Counted from the first letter of the stretch, positions 1 through 7,956 are shown. The stretch: DNA of 9,090 bases from Kiritimatiellia bacterium (GCA_007134175.1 SLLF01000225.1:1-9090), one strand, 5' to 3'. Translations and numbers: made by a program. Notes: generated from the letters alone by a model not told the origin.

Positions 1-79
1 AAGATGCCCTTAAAATGTGCGGGTTTTGCCCGTCTCTCAGGCCGTCAGGGGAAAAAGAAGAGGAACAGTTAAAATATAC

Positions 80-108
80 TTGAAATACGCAAGGGTAGCT
101 ATTACATT
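80..108 (+). promoter_or_regulatory. Probable sigma70-type promoter of the PEP-CTERM gene
   Basis: TTGAAA (80-85) and TACATT (103-108) are separated by exactly 17 bases, five of six and four of six matches to the bacterial -35 and -10 consensus. Transcription would begin near 115, leaving a leader of about 64 bases before the ATG at 179. The rest of 1-178 holds no gene that I can support. Confidence 0.45.
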
Positions 109-166
109 CTGCGCAATAGGGGGGATGGATGGGGCAAGGGGCGAACGGTCGGATTGAAGCCACAAC

Positions 167-171
167 GGGAG
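167..171 (+). promoter_or_regulatory. Shine-Dalgarno site that decides the start at 179
   Basis: GGGAG lies 7 bases before ATG 179. A TTG at 173, in the same frame, would start only one base after this site, so the ATG is preferred. Confidence 0.55.
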
Positions 172-259
172 ATTGTTAATGACTGCGATTAAATGTTTTT
201 GTTTGTGGGTGCTGGGGGTGGTGCTTGTTGGTCCGGTCTTGGGCCAGGATACGATTCAT

Positions 260-813
260 TTCCGGCCGGAGGGACCGGGCGATCCGGTGGATGCGGGTGA
301 AACGTACACATGGAACACGACGCTTGCGAATTGGTACGATGCGGCCACCGGCGGAACGGCGCAGAGCTGGGCGGGACCTTTACATCCTCCGGTTCGGGTG
401 GAGTGGTAATGGCGGCAGCCGGCAGTGTGTTGTCGCCGGGCCTGCCGACTCTGGATGCCGCCAGCAACGTGGTCTTTCGCGCCGGGGTGATGACGCTAGG
501 TGCGAACGTGACCGCGAATAACGGCGGGACCTTCGATTTTTACGTCGATGACAATGACGGGAATATTATCCTGGTCAACAGCCGGATCGATATTACCGGG
601 GGCACCATCACGCTGGGCGGCACGAAGACGGTGAATCTGTACGGGCTGGGTGCCGGCCTGATTCAGACGGGTGTGGCCTACACGCTAATAAATGTCAGCG
701 ACGCCGGCTCGTTGACGGCGGGCTGGGAGGACGGGTGGGTTGTCGGCGCCAACACCACCGGCTACGCGGTCCAGTCGTTCGGCTGGGACGGTGACCTCCT
801 GCAGGTGACGCTG
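260..813 (+). repeat. Beta-strand module, truncated copy A
   Basis: Homologous to 3752-5011. Copy A is 554 bases against 1260. The difference of 706 is accounted for by the inferred 697-base deletion plus three residues (9 bases) of small indels. Over 97 residues of the right half (from GGTFDFYVDD), 65 are identical by hand alignment, so this is a clearly related but not recently duplicated pair. Confidence 0.8.
368..371 (+). other. Deletion junction at TGGG microhomology
   Basis: Left of this point the protein aligns to the paralogue ending TGGSARTW; right of it, to LGGTLS. In the paralogue both flanks carry TGGG, at 3866-3869 and 4563-4566. They are 697 bases apart, which is 3n+1, and this predicts exactly the frame change seen here (codon frame of 179 to that of 409). 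The deletion size assumes the lost segment had the paralogue's length. Confidence 0.65.
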
Positions 814-888
814 ATTCCCGAGCCGGGCACGATGATGCTTCTGCTGAGCGGCCTGACCGCGCTACTGGTAGTGCGTCGGCGTCGTGGC
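814..888 (+). other. PEP-CTERM sorting signal
   Basis: The last 25 codons encode IPEPGT, a leucine-rich hydrophobic stretch, and a terminal VVRRRRG. This is the canonical order of PEP motif, membrane segment and basic tail. It implies that the host genome carries an exosortase, which is not in this window. Confidence 0.88.
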
Positions 889-891
889 TGA

Positions 892-1027
892 TGGGACCTA
901 TGGGCTGGTCAAGCGCGACTTGAAGGCATTGACCCACCGCCCACGGCGGGGCTGCTAGCGGATTTACGCCATGATGGAATAGGTAGCCGTGCCCGTCAGG
1001 GTGGGTGCGACTTGAGTTCGAACAGCC
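892..1027. other. Intergenic spacer without recognised gene
   Basis: This 136-base gap holds a small GC hairpin (CCGCC 937-941, GGCGG 945-949) with no T tract after it, and a 6-bp inverted repeat (GGTCAA 907-912, TTGACC 929-934). Neither is a convincing terminator or operator. No strong ribosome binding site precedes the ATG at 1028. Confidence 0.4.
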
Positions 1028-4000
1028 ATGCAATTGCCCGGACACAAGGACAAAAATCACGTTGAAGCGAGGTCCCGTCGACGCATCGATGTGTCCACTT
1101 TCCTGGGTTGCGTGGTCATGACGTTAAGCTTCATCCTGACGCCTCTTTCGTTGACAGCCGGAACGGATCAGGAGGCGGTTTTGGTTGTACTGACCTCAAA
1201 TGGTTTGGCGACCTGGCCGGTCGTGGTCGGGCATGAAGCGGATGCGCGTGTCCGCGAGGCCGCGCAGGATCTGGCGGACGTGCTGGGCCGAATCACCGGA
1301 GCGGAATTTGCGGTGACGGAAGGCGACGGCTTGACCGGGATTGCCGTCGGGACCGCTGCGGACTTTCCGTTACTCGACTGGACGAATCTATTCGATCCGA
1401 CCGTAGTGAGTGGCCGGGAGGATTACGTACTGCGCAGCCATGATAAGGGTCTCTGGTTGGTCGGGGCCCGGCCGGTAGCCGCCCGGCATGCGGTATGGGA
1501 TTTGTTGCAACGCTTGGGATATCGCTATTATTTTCCCTCACCGGATTGGGAGATCGTGCCGTCGATCAGCGATTTGGTGGTGGCCGTCGATGTTTTTGAG
1601 CGCCCGGCTTATCATGAGCGCGATGTGGGCCGGACGTTACGTCTGACACGGGCGAGTTGGCTTCAGGAGCGGGTTGGGGTCTGGCAAGTCCGTAACCGGG
1701 CGGCATCTGATTTCCAGCTCGCAACGAGTCACGCCTACCAGGATATCGTGCGGCGTAACCAAGCCGTTTTCGACGCTCATCCGGAGTATCTTGCCTTGGT
1801 TGACGGGGAGCGGCGCGGCAACAAAATGTGCATCTCCAATCCGGATCTCCGTGCATTAGTAGCCCACTATGCCGAAGGTCTTCTGCTGGCGGACCCTGAA
1901 TTGGATTCCGTTTCACTGGAGCCCAGTGACGGGGGCGACTGGTGCGAGTGTGCCGACTGCGAGGCGCTGGGTTCACCCAGCAACCGGGCCGTGGTGCTGG
2001 CCAACGAAGTAGCCGCTGCGATCAATGCGCTGGGGCTGGGCCCCAAATATGTCGGGATGTACGCGTACAACTGGCATTCGCCGCCGCCTACCATCGACGT
2101 ACATCCTAATGTGATTGTCAGTCTGGAGGACACCCACCTCCGTTATGGCACCACCCTGGGGGCGATGCTGACCGGATGGGGAGCCCGCGCCCACTGGCTC
2201 GGCAGGCGGGAGGCCTATGCGCGCAGCTCCTCCTCCGATTCCGGTTTCCTGCCGGGGGGCAGTCGAGCATCCGATCTTTCCTATATCCAGCAGACGCTTC
2301 CCTATTGGCATGACCGCGGTGTCCGTTTTCTCAAGGGCGGCGGCAACGCGCACTGGGGCATGAACGGTATCGGCTACTATCTGGCGGCCCGCATGCTTTG
2401 GGATGTCGCGGCGGCCGAGGAACAGGACACGCTACTGGATGAATTTCTCGGCCATTCGTTCGGTCCGGCGGCGGAGGCGATGCGTGGATATTTCACCGCC
2501 ATCAATCGTGCCACCGAAGTAGCCTGGGTGCCGGGCCTGCGCCTCCCCGTCGAGCAGCGGATAGGGCGGATGTACCAAGCCTTGGCGGCGGCCCGCCCGC
2601 TCGCACCGGACGACGCAGTTCGCACGCGCATTGACGACCTGATCCTTTACACCCGTTTCGTGGACCTTTATCAGCAGGCCCGTGCCTCGCAGGAAGACTT
2701 TGACGCCCTGGTTACGCATATCTGGCGCAGTCGGAAACGAAATATGATCGATGTCATCAACACGCTGGTCTACGTCGACCGCTTCATTGTCGAGGCGCTG
2801 GATCATGTAGTCTGGGGGGAAGGAGGCGGCAGTACGTCACCCGCATACCGGCATCGCCAGCACGAGGATGAACCGTTCAGTGCCGAGGAGATGGGATTCA
2901 TCCTGATGAATGGGGTAGCCGCCTATCCCGTTATCGAGGTCAAGGTGGATGTGGTGGATTTCGGTCCGGGACTGATACCGGCGGGTTTTGATGCCGCCAT
3001 GGCGGTTCCGCGCGGGTACCCGTCTTTTTATGGGAGTGAAGGCCATCGGGGCGATCTGGTGCTTGAGTTGTGGTCCGATGACCTGGACCTTCCCGTTCTC
3101 TACTTTTCTGCCGGTCACTGCTGGTCGGGACGTGGTCCCCTGCGGTGGACCCTTCACGCCCAGGATGGCCGGGTGATTCAGGTGGGGGATATCCCGGCGG
3201 ATGTGGATCCGCCCCGGCAATCGGTGAGTGGGGGCGAGGCGTGGCTGGCCGCGCCCTTTACCCGCGCATTGGCGCTGGTCGTTCCGGAGCCGGGCGTCTA
3301 CCGCCTGGTCGTTACCAATACGGATCAGGGATATTTCTGGGACTACGAACCCAGGGCTGGCGCCGGCTTGGTGATCCGGGCCGACACGGTGGCCCCTGTG
3401 CGTTCACAATGGCTTAGCCGCCACTACTTCTACGTGCCGAAGGGCGTGGATGAAATTCATCTATGGGGAGAGCTGCGGGAGGGGCGTCATGACTGGATCC
3501 GTCCCGATGGTGAAACGGTGCCGGTGGAGGAGGTCTGCCGATTGCACGGTTTTACCTTGATCCCGGTCCCCCAGGGCATGGACGGGCAGGTCTGGTCGTT
3601 TAACAGCCGGCACAGCCGCCCCGAATTGCGCTTCCTTAACGTGCCGGGCCTATTGGCTTATCACCCGGGGGAACTGGTTGTGCCGCTTTCATTAGCCGAC
3701 GAAATTGACACCGGTGTGTCCGATCCCTCGCGGCCGTTCAAGCATCTCTATTTCCGGCCGGAAGGGAATCCGCCGGACAGACCGATGCAACGGGATCAGG
3801 AATACCACTGGAACACGACTCTGGAGAATTGGTTCGATGAGGAAACTGGTGGTAGCGCTCGAACCTGGGTGAATGGAAGCGGTTTCGCGAACATACGTAT
3901 ACAGGATAACGCCGACGGCGCGGTGATTGCCGTGCAAAATGATATCCACCTGGGCGGGTTGGCGTCGCCGAGATTCGACGCCAGGGCCGTATACACGTTG

Positions 4001-5332
4001 CGGTCCGCCGATCCTGATAATCCGGTGACCTTTACCTTTGAAGACAATAGTCGCATCGAGCTTGGCGGTACCACCAGCACCCGTCGAGTGGCCATCGAGA
4101 ATATCAACATCGTGGGCAATCCCCTGATTAGTCGTGACCGGACCGTGTTCGTGGACATTCCCCGATTTGACGGCGCCATCACGGTTGAGACGGTGATTGG
4201 TATTGTCGGCGACACGAATGCCCGCGTCCACTTGGCAAATGGCCATTTGCACACCTATGCCAGCCGCGGAATGACGCTGTCGCGTCTCTCGGGTGCGGGT
4301 ACGGTCAGTCGAGCATCCGGCATGGGTTTCACCAGGGCCCGCATCACCTTGGACCAGTCTGACAACACGGTGCTGGGAGGGCGGGGATTCGCTAATGCGG
4401 ACACATCGTTCACCAAAGCCGGTGCCGGTACTTTCATCGTCGCTCCGAACGGTGCCGGTACGCAATGGTTTCGCGCTTTGGACATAGAACAAGGTGGCGC
4501 ATTTTTCAGCGATACCGCTTTGACCGCGGTATTGGATGTCCATATTGCGGCTGGGGCGGTTTTGGGCGGGACGCTTTCGCTTACGGGGGACTCCCGGTGC
4601 TTAATTCTATCGACGGCCGCAAGCACGCTTGCCCCAGGGCGGCCACAGCTGGACGACAGCGGCCACGTCGTCCAACGGGCAGGGCCGATGACCCTGGCCG
4701 CCGACGTGACGGGCAACGAGGGTGGTACCTTCAACTTCTACGTGGACGACGACGGGGGGAATGGCCAACTAGTCAACAGTCGAATCGATGTCACGGGCGG
4801 CACACTCACTCTCGGCGGGACCAAGACGGTCAACCTGCACGGGTTGGATGCGGGTCTGCTGGAGACGGGGGTGGCGTATACGCTGATGGATGTCAGCGGC
4901 GCTGGCGCGCTGTCGCCCGGTTGGGACAACAGCTGGGAAATCGGGATAAATGACACCGGTCACGAGATAGAGTCGTTTGGCTGGAACGGCGACCAATTGC
5001 AGCTCGTGCTGGCAACCGGGCCGGAACATGACGATGGCGATGAGCCGCCCACCATCCCATCGCTACCGGACGGGGAGGCATTCCGGATCACCCGGGTGTG
5101 GAAGGAAGGAGATCAAATCCGTATCGAGTTCAGTGGATATCATGGCGCAGCTGGCGTGCGATTCAGCATGCAGGCCGCAACAGAACTGACAACAGTCCCG
5201 GGCAACTGGGACGTGATAGATCCAGATATCCTCCGCGCCCAGACGCCCGCCCCGAGCACGACTTGGTCTGACGAAAACGCGTCCACCTCCCCTCAGCGTT
5301 ATTTCTACCGGCTGGAAGCAGTCTTCGAGTAG
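1028..5332 (+). CDS. Secreted DUF4838 protein fused to beta-strand repeat module
   Basis: A 1434-residue exported protein. Residues 1-45 form a long signal sequence: basic RSRRR at 16-19 and a hydrophobic core at about 24-44. Residues ~57-190 resemble the N-terminal domain of GH67 alpha-glucuronidases (AAQDLADVLGRITG, then AVWDLLQRLGYRYYFP). Residues ~235-500 are DUF4838: HPEYLALVDG at 251, CISNPDLR at 268, then DWCECADC with cysteines 306, 308 and 311. A beta-rich region follows to about 890. Residues 909-1328 are a beta-strand repeat module of the autotransporter-associated type (WNTTLENW, TKAGAGTF, LDIEQGGAF, STLAPG), shared with the broken gene upstream. Residues 1329-1434 are a different C-terminal domain ending in QRYFYRLEAVFE. 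No PEP-CTERM tail is present. DUF4838 proteins accompany glycan-degrading enzymes, but the activity is unestablished, so a polysaccharide-binding or hydrolytic role is inference. ATG 1028 has a weak ribosome site; M31 at 1118 is an alternative start that would keep part of the hydrophobic core. Confidence 0.85.
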   Translation: MQLPGHKDKNHVEARSRRRIDVSTFLGCVVMTLSFILTPLSLTAGTDQEAVLVVLTSNGLATWPVVVGHEADARVREAAQDLADVLGRITGAEFAVTEGDGLTGIAVGTAADFPLLDWTNLFDPTVVSGREDYVLRSHDKGLWLVGARPVAARHAVWDLLQRLGYRYYFPSPDWEIVPSISDLVVAVDVFERPAYHERDVGRTLRLTRASWLQERVGVWQVRNRAASDFQLATSHAYQDIVRRNQAVFDAHPEYLALVDGERRGNKMCISNPDLRALVAHYAEGLLLADPELDSVSLEPSDGGDWCECADCEALGSPSNRAVVLANEVAAAINALGLGPKYVGMYAYNWHSPPPTIDVHPNVIVSLEDTHLRYGTTLGAMLTGWGARAHWLGRREAYARSSSSDSGFLPGGSRASDLSYIQQTLPYWHDRGVRFLKGGGNAHWGMNGIGYYLAARMLWDVAAAEEQDTLLDEFLGHSFGPAAEAMRGYFTAINRATEVAWVPGLRLPVEQRIGRMYQALAAARPLAPDDAVRTRIDDLILYTRFVDLYQQARASQEDFDALVTHIWRSRKRNMIDVINTLVYVDRFIVEALDHVVWGEGGGSTSPAYRHRQHEDEPFSAEEMGFILMNGVAAYPVIEVKVDVVDFGPGLIPAGFDAAMAVPRGYPSFYGSEGHRGDLVLELWSDDLDLPVLYFSAGHCWSGRGPLRWTLHAQDGRVIQVGDIPADVDPPRQSVSGGEAWLAAPFTRALALVVPEPGVYRLVVTNTDQGYFWDYEPRAGAGLVIRADTVAPVRSQWLSRHYFYVPKGVDEIHLWGELREGRHDWIRPDGETVPVEEVCRLHGFTLIPVPQGMDGQVWSFNSRHSRPELRFLNVPGLLAYHPGELVVPLSLADEIDTGVSDPSRPFKHLYFRPEGNPPDRPMQRDQEYHWNTTLENWFDEETGGSARTWVNGSGFANIRIQDNADGAVIAVQNDIHLGGLASPRFDARAVYTLRSADPDNPVTFTFEDNSRIELGGTTSTRRVAIENINIVGNPLISRDRTVFVDIPRFDGAITVETVIGIVGDTNARVHLANGHLHTYASRGMTLSRLSGAGTVSRASGMGFTRARITLDQSDNTVLGGRGFANADTSFTKAGAGTFIVAPNGAGTQWFRALDIEQGGAFFSDTALTAVLDVHIAAGAVLGGTLSLTGDSRCLILSTAASTLAPGRPQLDDSGHVVQRAGPMTLAADVTGNEGGTFNFYVDDDGGNGQLVNSRIDVTGGTLTLGGTKTVNLHGLDAGLLETGVAYTLMDVSGAGALSPGWDNSWEIGINDTGHEIESFGWNGDQLQLVLATGPEHDDGDEPPTIPSLPDGEAFRITRVWKEGDQIRIEFSGYHGAAGVRFSMQAATELTTVPGNWDVIDPDILRAQTPAPSTTWSDENASTSPQRYFYRLEAVFE
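3752..5011 (+). repeat. Beta-strand module, full-length copy B (residues 909-1328)
   Basis: This segment begins at FRPEG, the same point that follows the signal peptide in the upstream gene, and ends at the residue before that gene's PEP-CTERM tail. The homologous unit is thus the whole mature region of the upstream protein without its two sorting signals. One clear autotransporter-associated repeat is seen around FTKAGAGTF (nucleotides ~4410-4500). Confidence 0.75.
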
Positions 5333-5358
5333 AGACGCCTCTTATGCCTTCATGTTAA
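5333..5358. other. Convergent gap between two stop codons
   Basis: Only 26 bases separate TAG 5330-5332 of the plus-strand gene from the minus-strand stop at 5359-5361. There is no stem followed by a T tract on either strand, so no intrinsic terminator is evident. Transcripts from both sides may overlap or end by Rho. Confidence 0.4.
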
Positions 5359-6561
5359 CTACTGATCGGTTACCATATCCCCGATCAATCTCATTTGTTC
5401 GGCTTGCAAGACGCGGATGCGCTGCCGGGCACGTCTTAGCCCCTCCTGCGCAGCAGTGGGATCAGCGTAGATGGCCAGCAATCGTTCGCTGAGTTGGGAA
5501 CCCGTGGACTGTTCGATCTCGAACACCCAGTCAGAGAGCCCCAGGTCGTGCCACATTTGACCCTTGATACCGTCCTCGGGCTGCCGTAGGTAGCAGGCTG
5601 GAGTCCCTTGGACGGCGGCCAGGATGGGGGAATGGCACTCGAGGCTTAGCACCGCGAACGCCCGCTGGTAGACGGCGGCCGCCTCGTCGGGCAGCCAGAA
5701 CGATTCCCGCTTGTACACCTGGGGACGGACGTCGGGCGGGAGTGCGTCCAACAGCAATTCATCAAATAAGTCGATATTGTGGATCATCTCGGGGCAGCAC
5801 AGCACCGGGTTCCCGGTGGACCGTACCCAGTTTGTCATCACCGTTCGCACCTTGGCGTGATCCTCCTCCTGGTGCGCCTTGTTTAACGCCTCCACCTCGC
5901 GTATGCGCTGATCGGGCCACGGTTCCGGGTTGGCCCGGAGACGAGGCTCGATCCGGTAGTAGGGGGTCACCCGCAGGCGGGGCACTACGCACAAGAAGGG
6001 TTTCCCTGCCAATCCGATATCCTTCAGGAATGCTGCGGCAGCCTCCGCATTCACCCCGTCCGCCCCAAACGTGGCGTCGGGGGCAAAGCGCATCACTGGA
6101 CAGCGCGCACCCGCGCGCTTCAGGTTTGCCAATGAGGCGGTATCACGGGGGAAGAAAAAAGAGGCGTTGTCGACATGCTCCAAATCTTGTCCACTCGGGG
6201 GCTTGTCCACTGCCACTCCGACAAACCCGTAAGGCCGTTGATAGGCGTCCGTCAGACATCGGGTGATCCGCCCCATGCTGTGTCCGCTTATTATAAAATC
6301 GGCGTTTTGGGCTGCATCACGCACATCACGCGGCAACGACTGCACCCCGGCACCGGGTTTGGGCCGTTCGGTGTGGACAATACGGAGTTCGGGCCAGTTC
6401 CTGCGGAGCAGGTCGTGGTAGGATTCGACGTCTATGGTCGTGCAGAGCGTTACCTTGAGATCGGGGAGGTGTTGTCGCAGCAGCGTTAAGATACCGGTGA
6501 CGTGGCCGACATCACCAATATTCGCGTACTGGATTCCCGTGCACAGTAGTATCTTCTTCAT
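5359..6561 (-). CDS. Polysaccharide pyruvyl transferase family protein
   Basis: A 400-residue protein of the PF04230 type. Family members move pyruvate from phosphoenolpyruvate to a sugar of a surface polysaccharide, or act in related glycan chemistry. Features seen: N-terminal strand and ANIGDVGH loop at 13-20; ADFIISGHSMGR at 87-98; FFFPRDTASLANLKRAG at 135-151, like the family's RD-T/S motif; FAPDATFG at 159-166; and SLECHSPILAAVQGTP at 306-321, matching the conserved H-S...A...G-P near the C-terminus. No signal peptide or membrane segment, so cytoplasmic. GAGGG-like GAGGG (6567-6571, minus strand) lies 5 bases before the ATG. It follows the FAD oxidoreductase by 48 bases on the same strand and is probably its operon partner. 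The acceptor sugar cannot be told from sequence, and a non-pyruvyl function is possible in this degradative setting. Confidence 0.8.
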   Translation of the reverse strand: MKKILLCTGIQYANIGDVGHVTGILTLLRQHLPDLKVTLCTTIDVESYHDLLRRNWPELRIVHTERPKPGAGVQSLPRDVRDAAQNADFIISGHSMGRITRCLTDAYQRPYGFVGVAVDKPPSGQDLEHVDNASFFFPRDTASLANLKRAGARCPVMRFAPDATFGADGVNAEAAAAFLKDIGLAGKPFLCVVPRLRVTPYYRIEPRLRANPEPWPDQRIREVEALNKAHQEEDHAKVRTVMTNWVRSTGNPVLCCPEMIHNIDLFDELLLDALPPDVRPQVYKRESFWLPDEAAAVYQRAFAVLSLECHSPILAAVQGTPACYLRQPEDGIKGQMWHDLGLSDWVFEIEQSTGSQLSERLLAIYADPTAAQEGLRRARQRIRVLQAEQMRLIGDMVTDQ

Positions 6562-6609
6562 ATTATCCCTCTACGTGAATTGCCATCCCGAATGACAATC
6601 CTAATATTC
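6562..6609 (-). other. Intra-operon spacer with ribosome site
   Basis: This 48-base gap between the two minus-strand genes has no hairpin terminator. It contains the GAGGG ribosome site of the downstream gene at 6567-6571. The layout supports co-transcription. Confidence 0.5.
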
Positions 6610-7956
6610 CTAAATAATGATCGATCCGCCGCGCGCCAGCAGGTCGCGAATAATGACCGGATCAAGCTGCTGGACGGCTTGCTTTTCTTGCATCGCCAGT
6701 GCGGCGGCCACGCCCGCGGCTTCGCCGGTCTGGTTCATGTTCACCATAACGCGGGCAGCGCTGAAGGCCCTGCGGTCGGCATCAAGCATGCGGCCGCAGC
6801 ACAGCAGGTTGGACAGGCGCTCCTGCAGCAGGCAGCTCCAGGGAATCTGGTAGAAGCACGGATCTTCCGGCAACGGATCACGCCAGCGCCCCTCGATAGC
6901 GGGCACGCCACGTTCGGGAATCACCTTTTCGGTCCCGTCCAAATATTGGAACGTGATGCCGGGGCCGTCCGCATGATGGATGTCGACCCGGTACGTGCCG
7001 TTGGCGATAGCATCGGGGAAGCGCCGTCCGTAGAGCAAATCGTCGGCGGTCAACCGGTAGCGGGCCTTGATGCGGTGCGATTCCCGGGCCCCGATCCGGG
7101 CCGCGATGTCAACGAGAGTGATATTGGCTTCCGCAGGCCCGTATTGCCGAATCAGATCCATGATGGCGCGAATCTGGCGGCGCCCCTCCATTTCTCCTTC
7201 CGTCAACTGCCGGGCATCGGTCGTTTCGCAGTCGAACACATGGGTGTCGGCGCGCAGTTGCAGATCCGGGACGCCCGGAATCGGACTGCCCCAGCCCCAA
7301 TCGGGCCGTAAGCCGAACTCGCTGCCGTGTTCGCGGATGGCTTGAACCCAGTTGAAGTCACCCAATTGACTCCAGCCATGGATCTTGGCGCATAACGTGG
7401 GCGGCTGCGGTCCTTCCGGGGTCCAGGACGGAACGTCGACCTGCAAGGCCAGGGCCGCGTCGCCGGTCGCGTCGATGAATTGACGGGCACGAATGGCCTG
7501 GCGACCGCTACTGTTCTCGATGATGATCGCGTCCAGTCGCCCATCCTTCAGAATCGGGGCCGCGTAGCGGGTGTGCAGAAACGGTACAATTCCGTTTTCC
7601 CGGACCAGTTCATCCAGTTCAATCTTAAGCTCCTCGGTATTGAGGCGGTATGCGCTGACAGGATTGGGGGAAGTGGCGACCGCACCCCGCTTTTGGAGTC
7701 GGTCGATGACTTCCTGGGTCAGGCCCCCTATGATGGTTTGATCACCGGTCGTGTCGCGGAGGCTGTGCCAAATATTGACACACGCTACCGTAGCGACACC
7801 GCCAAAGCAGCCGTGCTGCTCAACGCAAGCGACCCGCCATCCGAGCCGGGCCGCCCGCACGGCAGCGAAGACACCGGTACAACTTCCGCCCAGTACGCAG
7901 ATGTCCGTTTCATGCGTGACGGGTATTTTCTTGGCGGGTTCCTGGACAAATGTCAT
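6610..7956 (-). CDS. FAD-dependent oxidoreductase (FAD_oxidored family)
   Basis: A 448-residue flavoprotein of the PF12831 type. The N-terminal Rossmann fold shows ICVLGGSCTG at 19-28 and ends the second strand in an acidic residue at E46 (VACVEQ), which would bind the FAD ribose. The middle carries FIDATGDAAL, the family's second dinucleotide-contact motif. The C-terminal part has LLCCGRMLDADRRAFSAARV and MNQTGEAAGVAAALA, typical of the flavin-contacting end. The second glycine of GxGxxG is serine here, which I recall as common in this family. No signal peptide, so cytoplasmic. The substrate is unknown; oxidation of a sugar, uronate or related hydroxy compound would suit the locus. CTCCC at 7964-7968 (GGGAG on the coding strand) lies 7 bases before the ATG. 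First gene of a probable two-gene operon, divergent from the alpha-glucuronidase. Confidence 0.85.
   Translation of the reverse strand: MTFVQEPAKKIPVTHETDICVLGGSCTGVFAAVRAARLGWRVACVEQHGCFGGVATVACVNIWHSLRDTTGDQTIIGGLTQEVIDRLQKRGAVATSPNPVSAYRLNTEELKIELDELVRENGIVPFLHTRYAAPILKDGRLDAIIIENSSGRQAIRARQFIDATGDAALALQVDVPSWTPEGPQPPTLCAKIHGWSQLGDFNWVQAIREHGSEFGLRPDWGWGSPIPGVPDLQLRADTHVFDCETTDARQLTEGEMEGRRQIRAIMDLIRQYGPAEANITLVDIAARIGARESHRIKARYRLTADDLLYGRRFPDAIANGTYRVDIHHADGPGITFQYLDGTEKVIPERGVPAIEGRWRDPLPEDPCFYQIPWSCLLQERLSNLLCCGRMLDADRRAFSAARVMVNMNQTGEAAGVAAALAMQEKQAVQQLDPVIIRDLLARGGSIII

Larger units (their letters stand above)
179..891 (+). pseudogene. Frameshifted, internally deleted PEP-CTERM beta-strand repeat protein
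   Basis: A secreted surface protein gene broken by an internal deletion. From ATG 179 the first 22 residues form a signal peptide (MTAIK, hydrophobic core, cleavage near VLG-Q), followed by the start of a beta-strand module (FRPEG, WNTTLANW, TGGTAQSW); this frame stops at TAA 407-409. The homologous continuation is in another frame, from about 367 (LGGT, LSPG, GGTFDFYVDD, LVNSRID, LGGTKTVNL) to TGA 889-891. It ends in a PEP-CTERM signal: IPEPGT at 814, a hydrophobic segment, then RRRR. Such tails are recognised by exosortase and anchor proteins at the envelope. A full-length copy of the module sits in the next gene (residues 909-1328), and about 230 residues are missing here. No other damage is visible, so the lesion looks recent. 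An assembly error is the main alternative. Confidence 0.8.

Noticed and set aside
20..32. Hairpin CGGG-TTTTG-CCCG near the left edge as a terminator of an upstream gene
   Set aside because: The stem is 4 bp and the T bases are in the loop, not downstream. No upstream coding end is visible.
310..408. Upstream extension of the downstream PEP-CTERM frame to an ATG at 310
   Set aside because: Residues from 310 to about 366 are the out-of-frame reading of the signal-peptide half and match nothing in the paralogue. Homology in this frame starts only at LGGT near 367.
937..949. GC hairpin CCGCC-CAC-GGCGG after the broken gene as a terminator
   Set aside because: The stem is only 5 bp and is followed by GGCTGCTAGC rather than a run of T.
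1094..1115. Possible lipoprotein signal (FLGC, cysteine 28) in the DUF4838 protein
   Set aside because: The hydrophobic stretch continues for about 15 residues past the cysteine and F-L-G-C is a poor lipobox. An ordinary signal peptide fits better.
2260..4319. Exact 14-base repeat CAGTCGAGCATCCG at 2260-2273 and 4306-4319
   Set aside because: Both copies are inside coding sequence in the same frame (SRAS). One 14-base match in 9 kb is not far from chance, and the flanks differ.
3692..4543. 283-codon open frame on the minus strand inside the DUF4838 gene
   Set aside because: It overlaps a module with clear protein-level homology on the plus strand. Its translation is arginine-rich and low in family-like motifs, as expected for an antisense shadow in GC-rich DNA.
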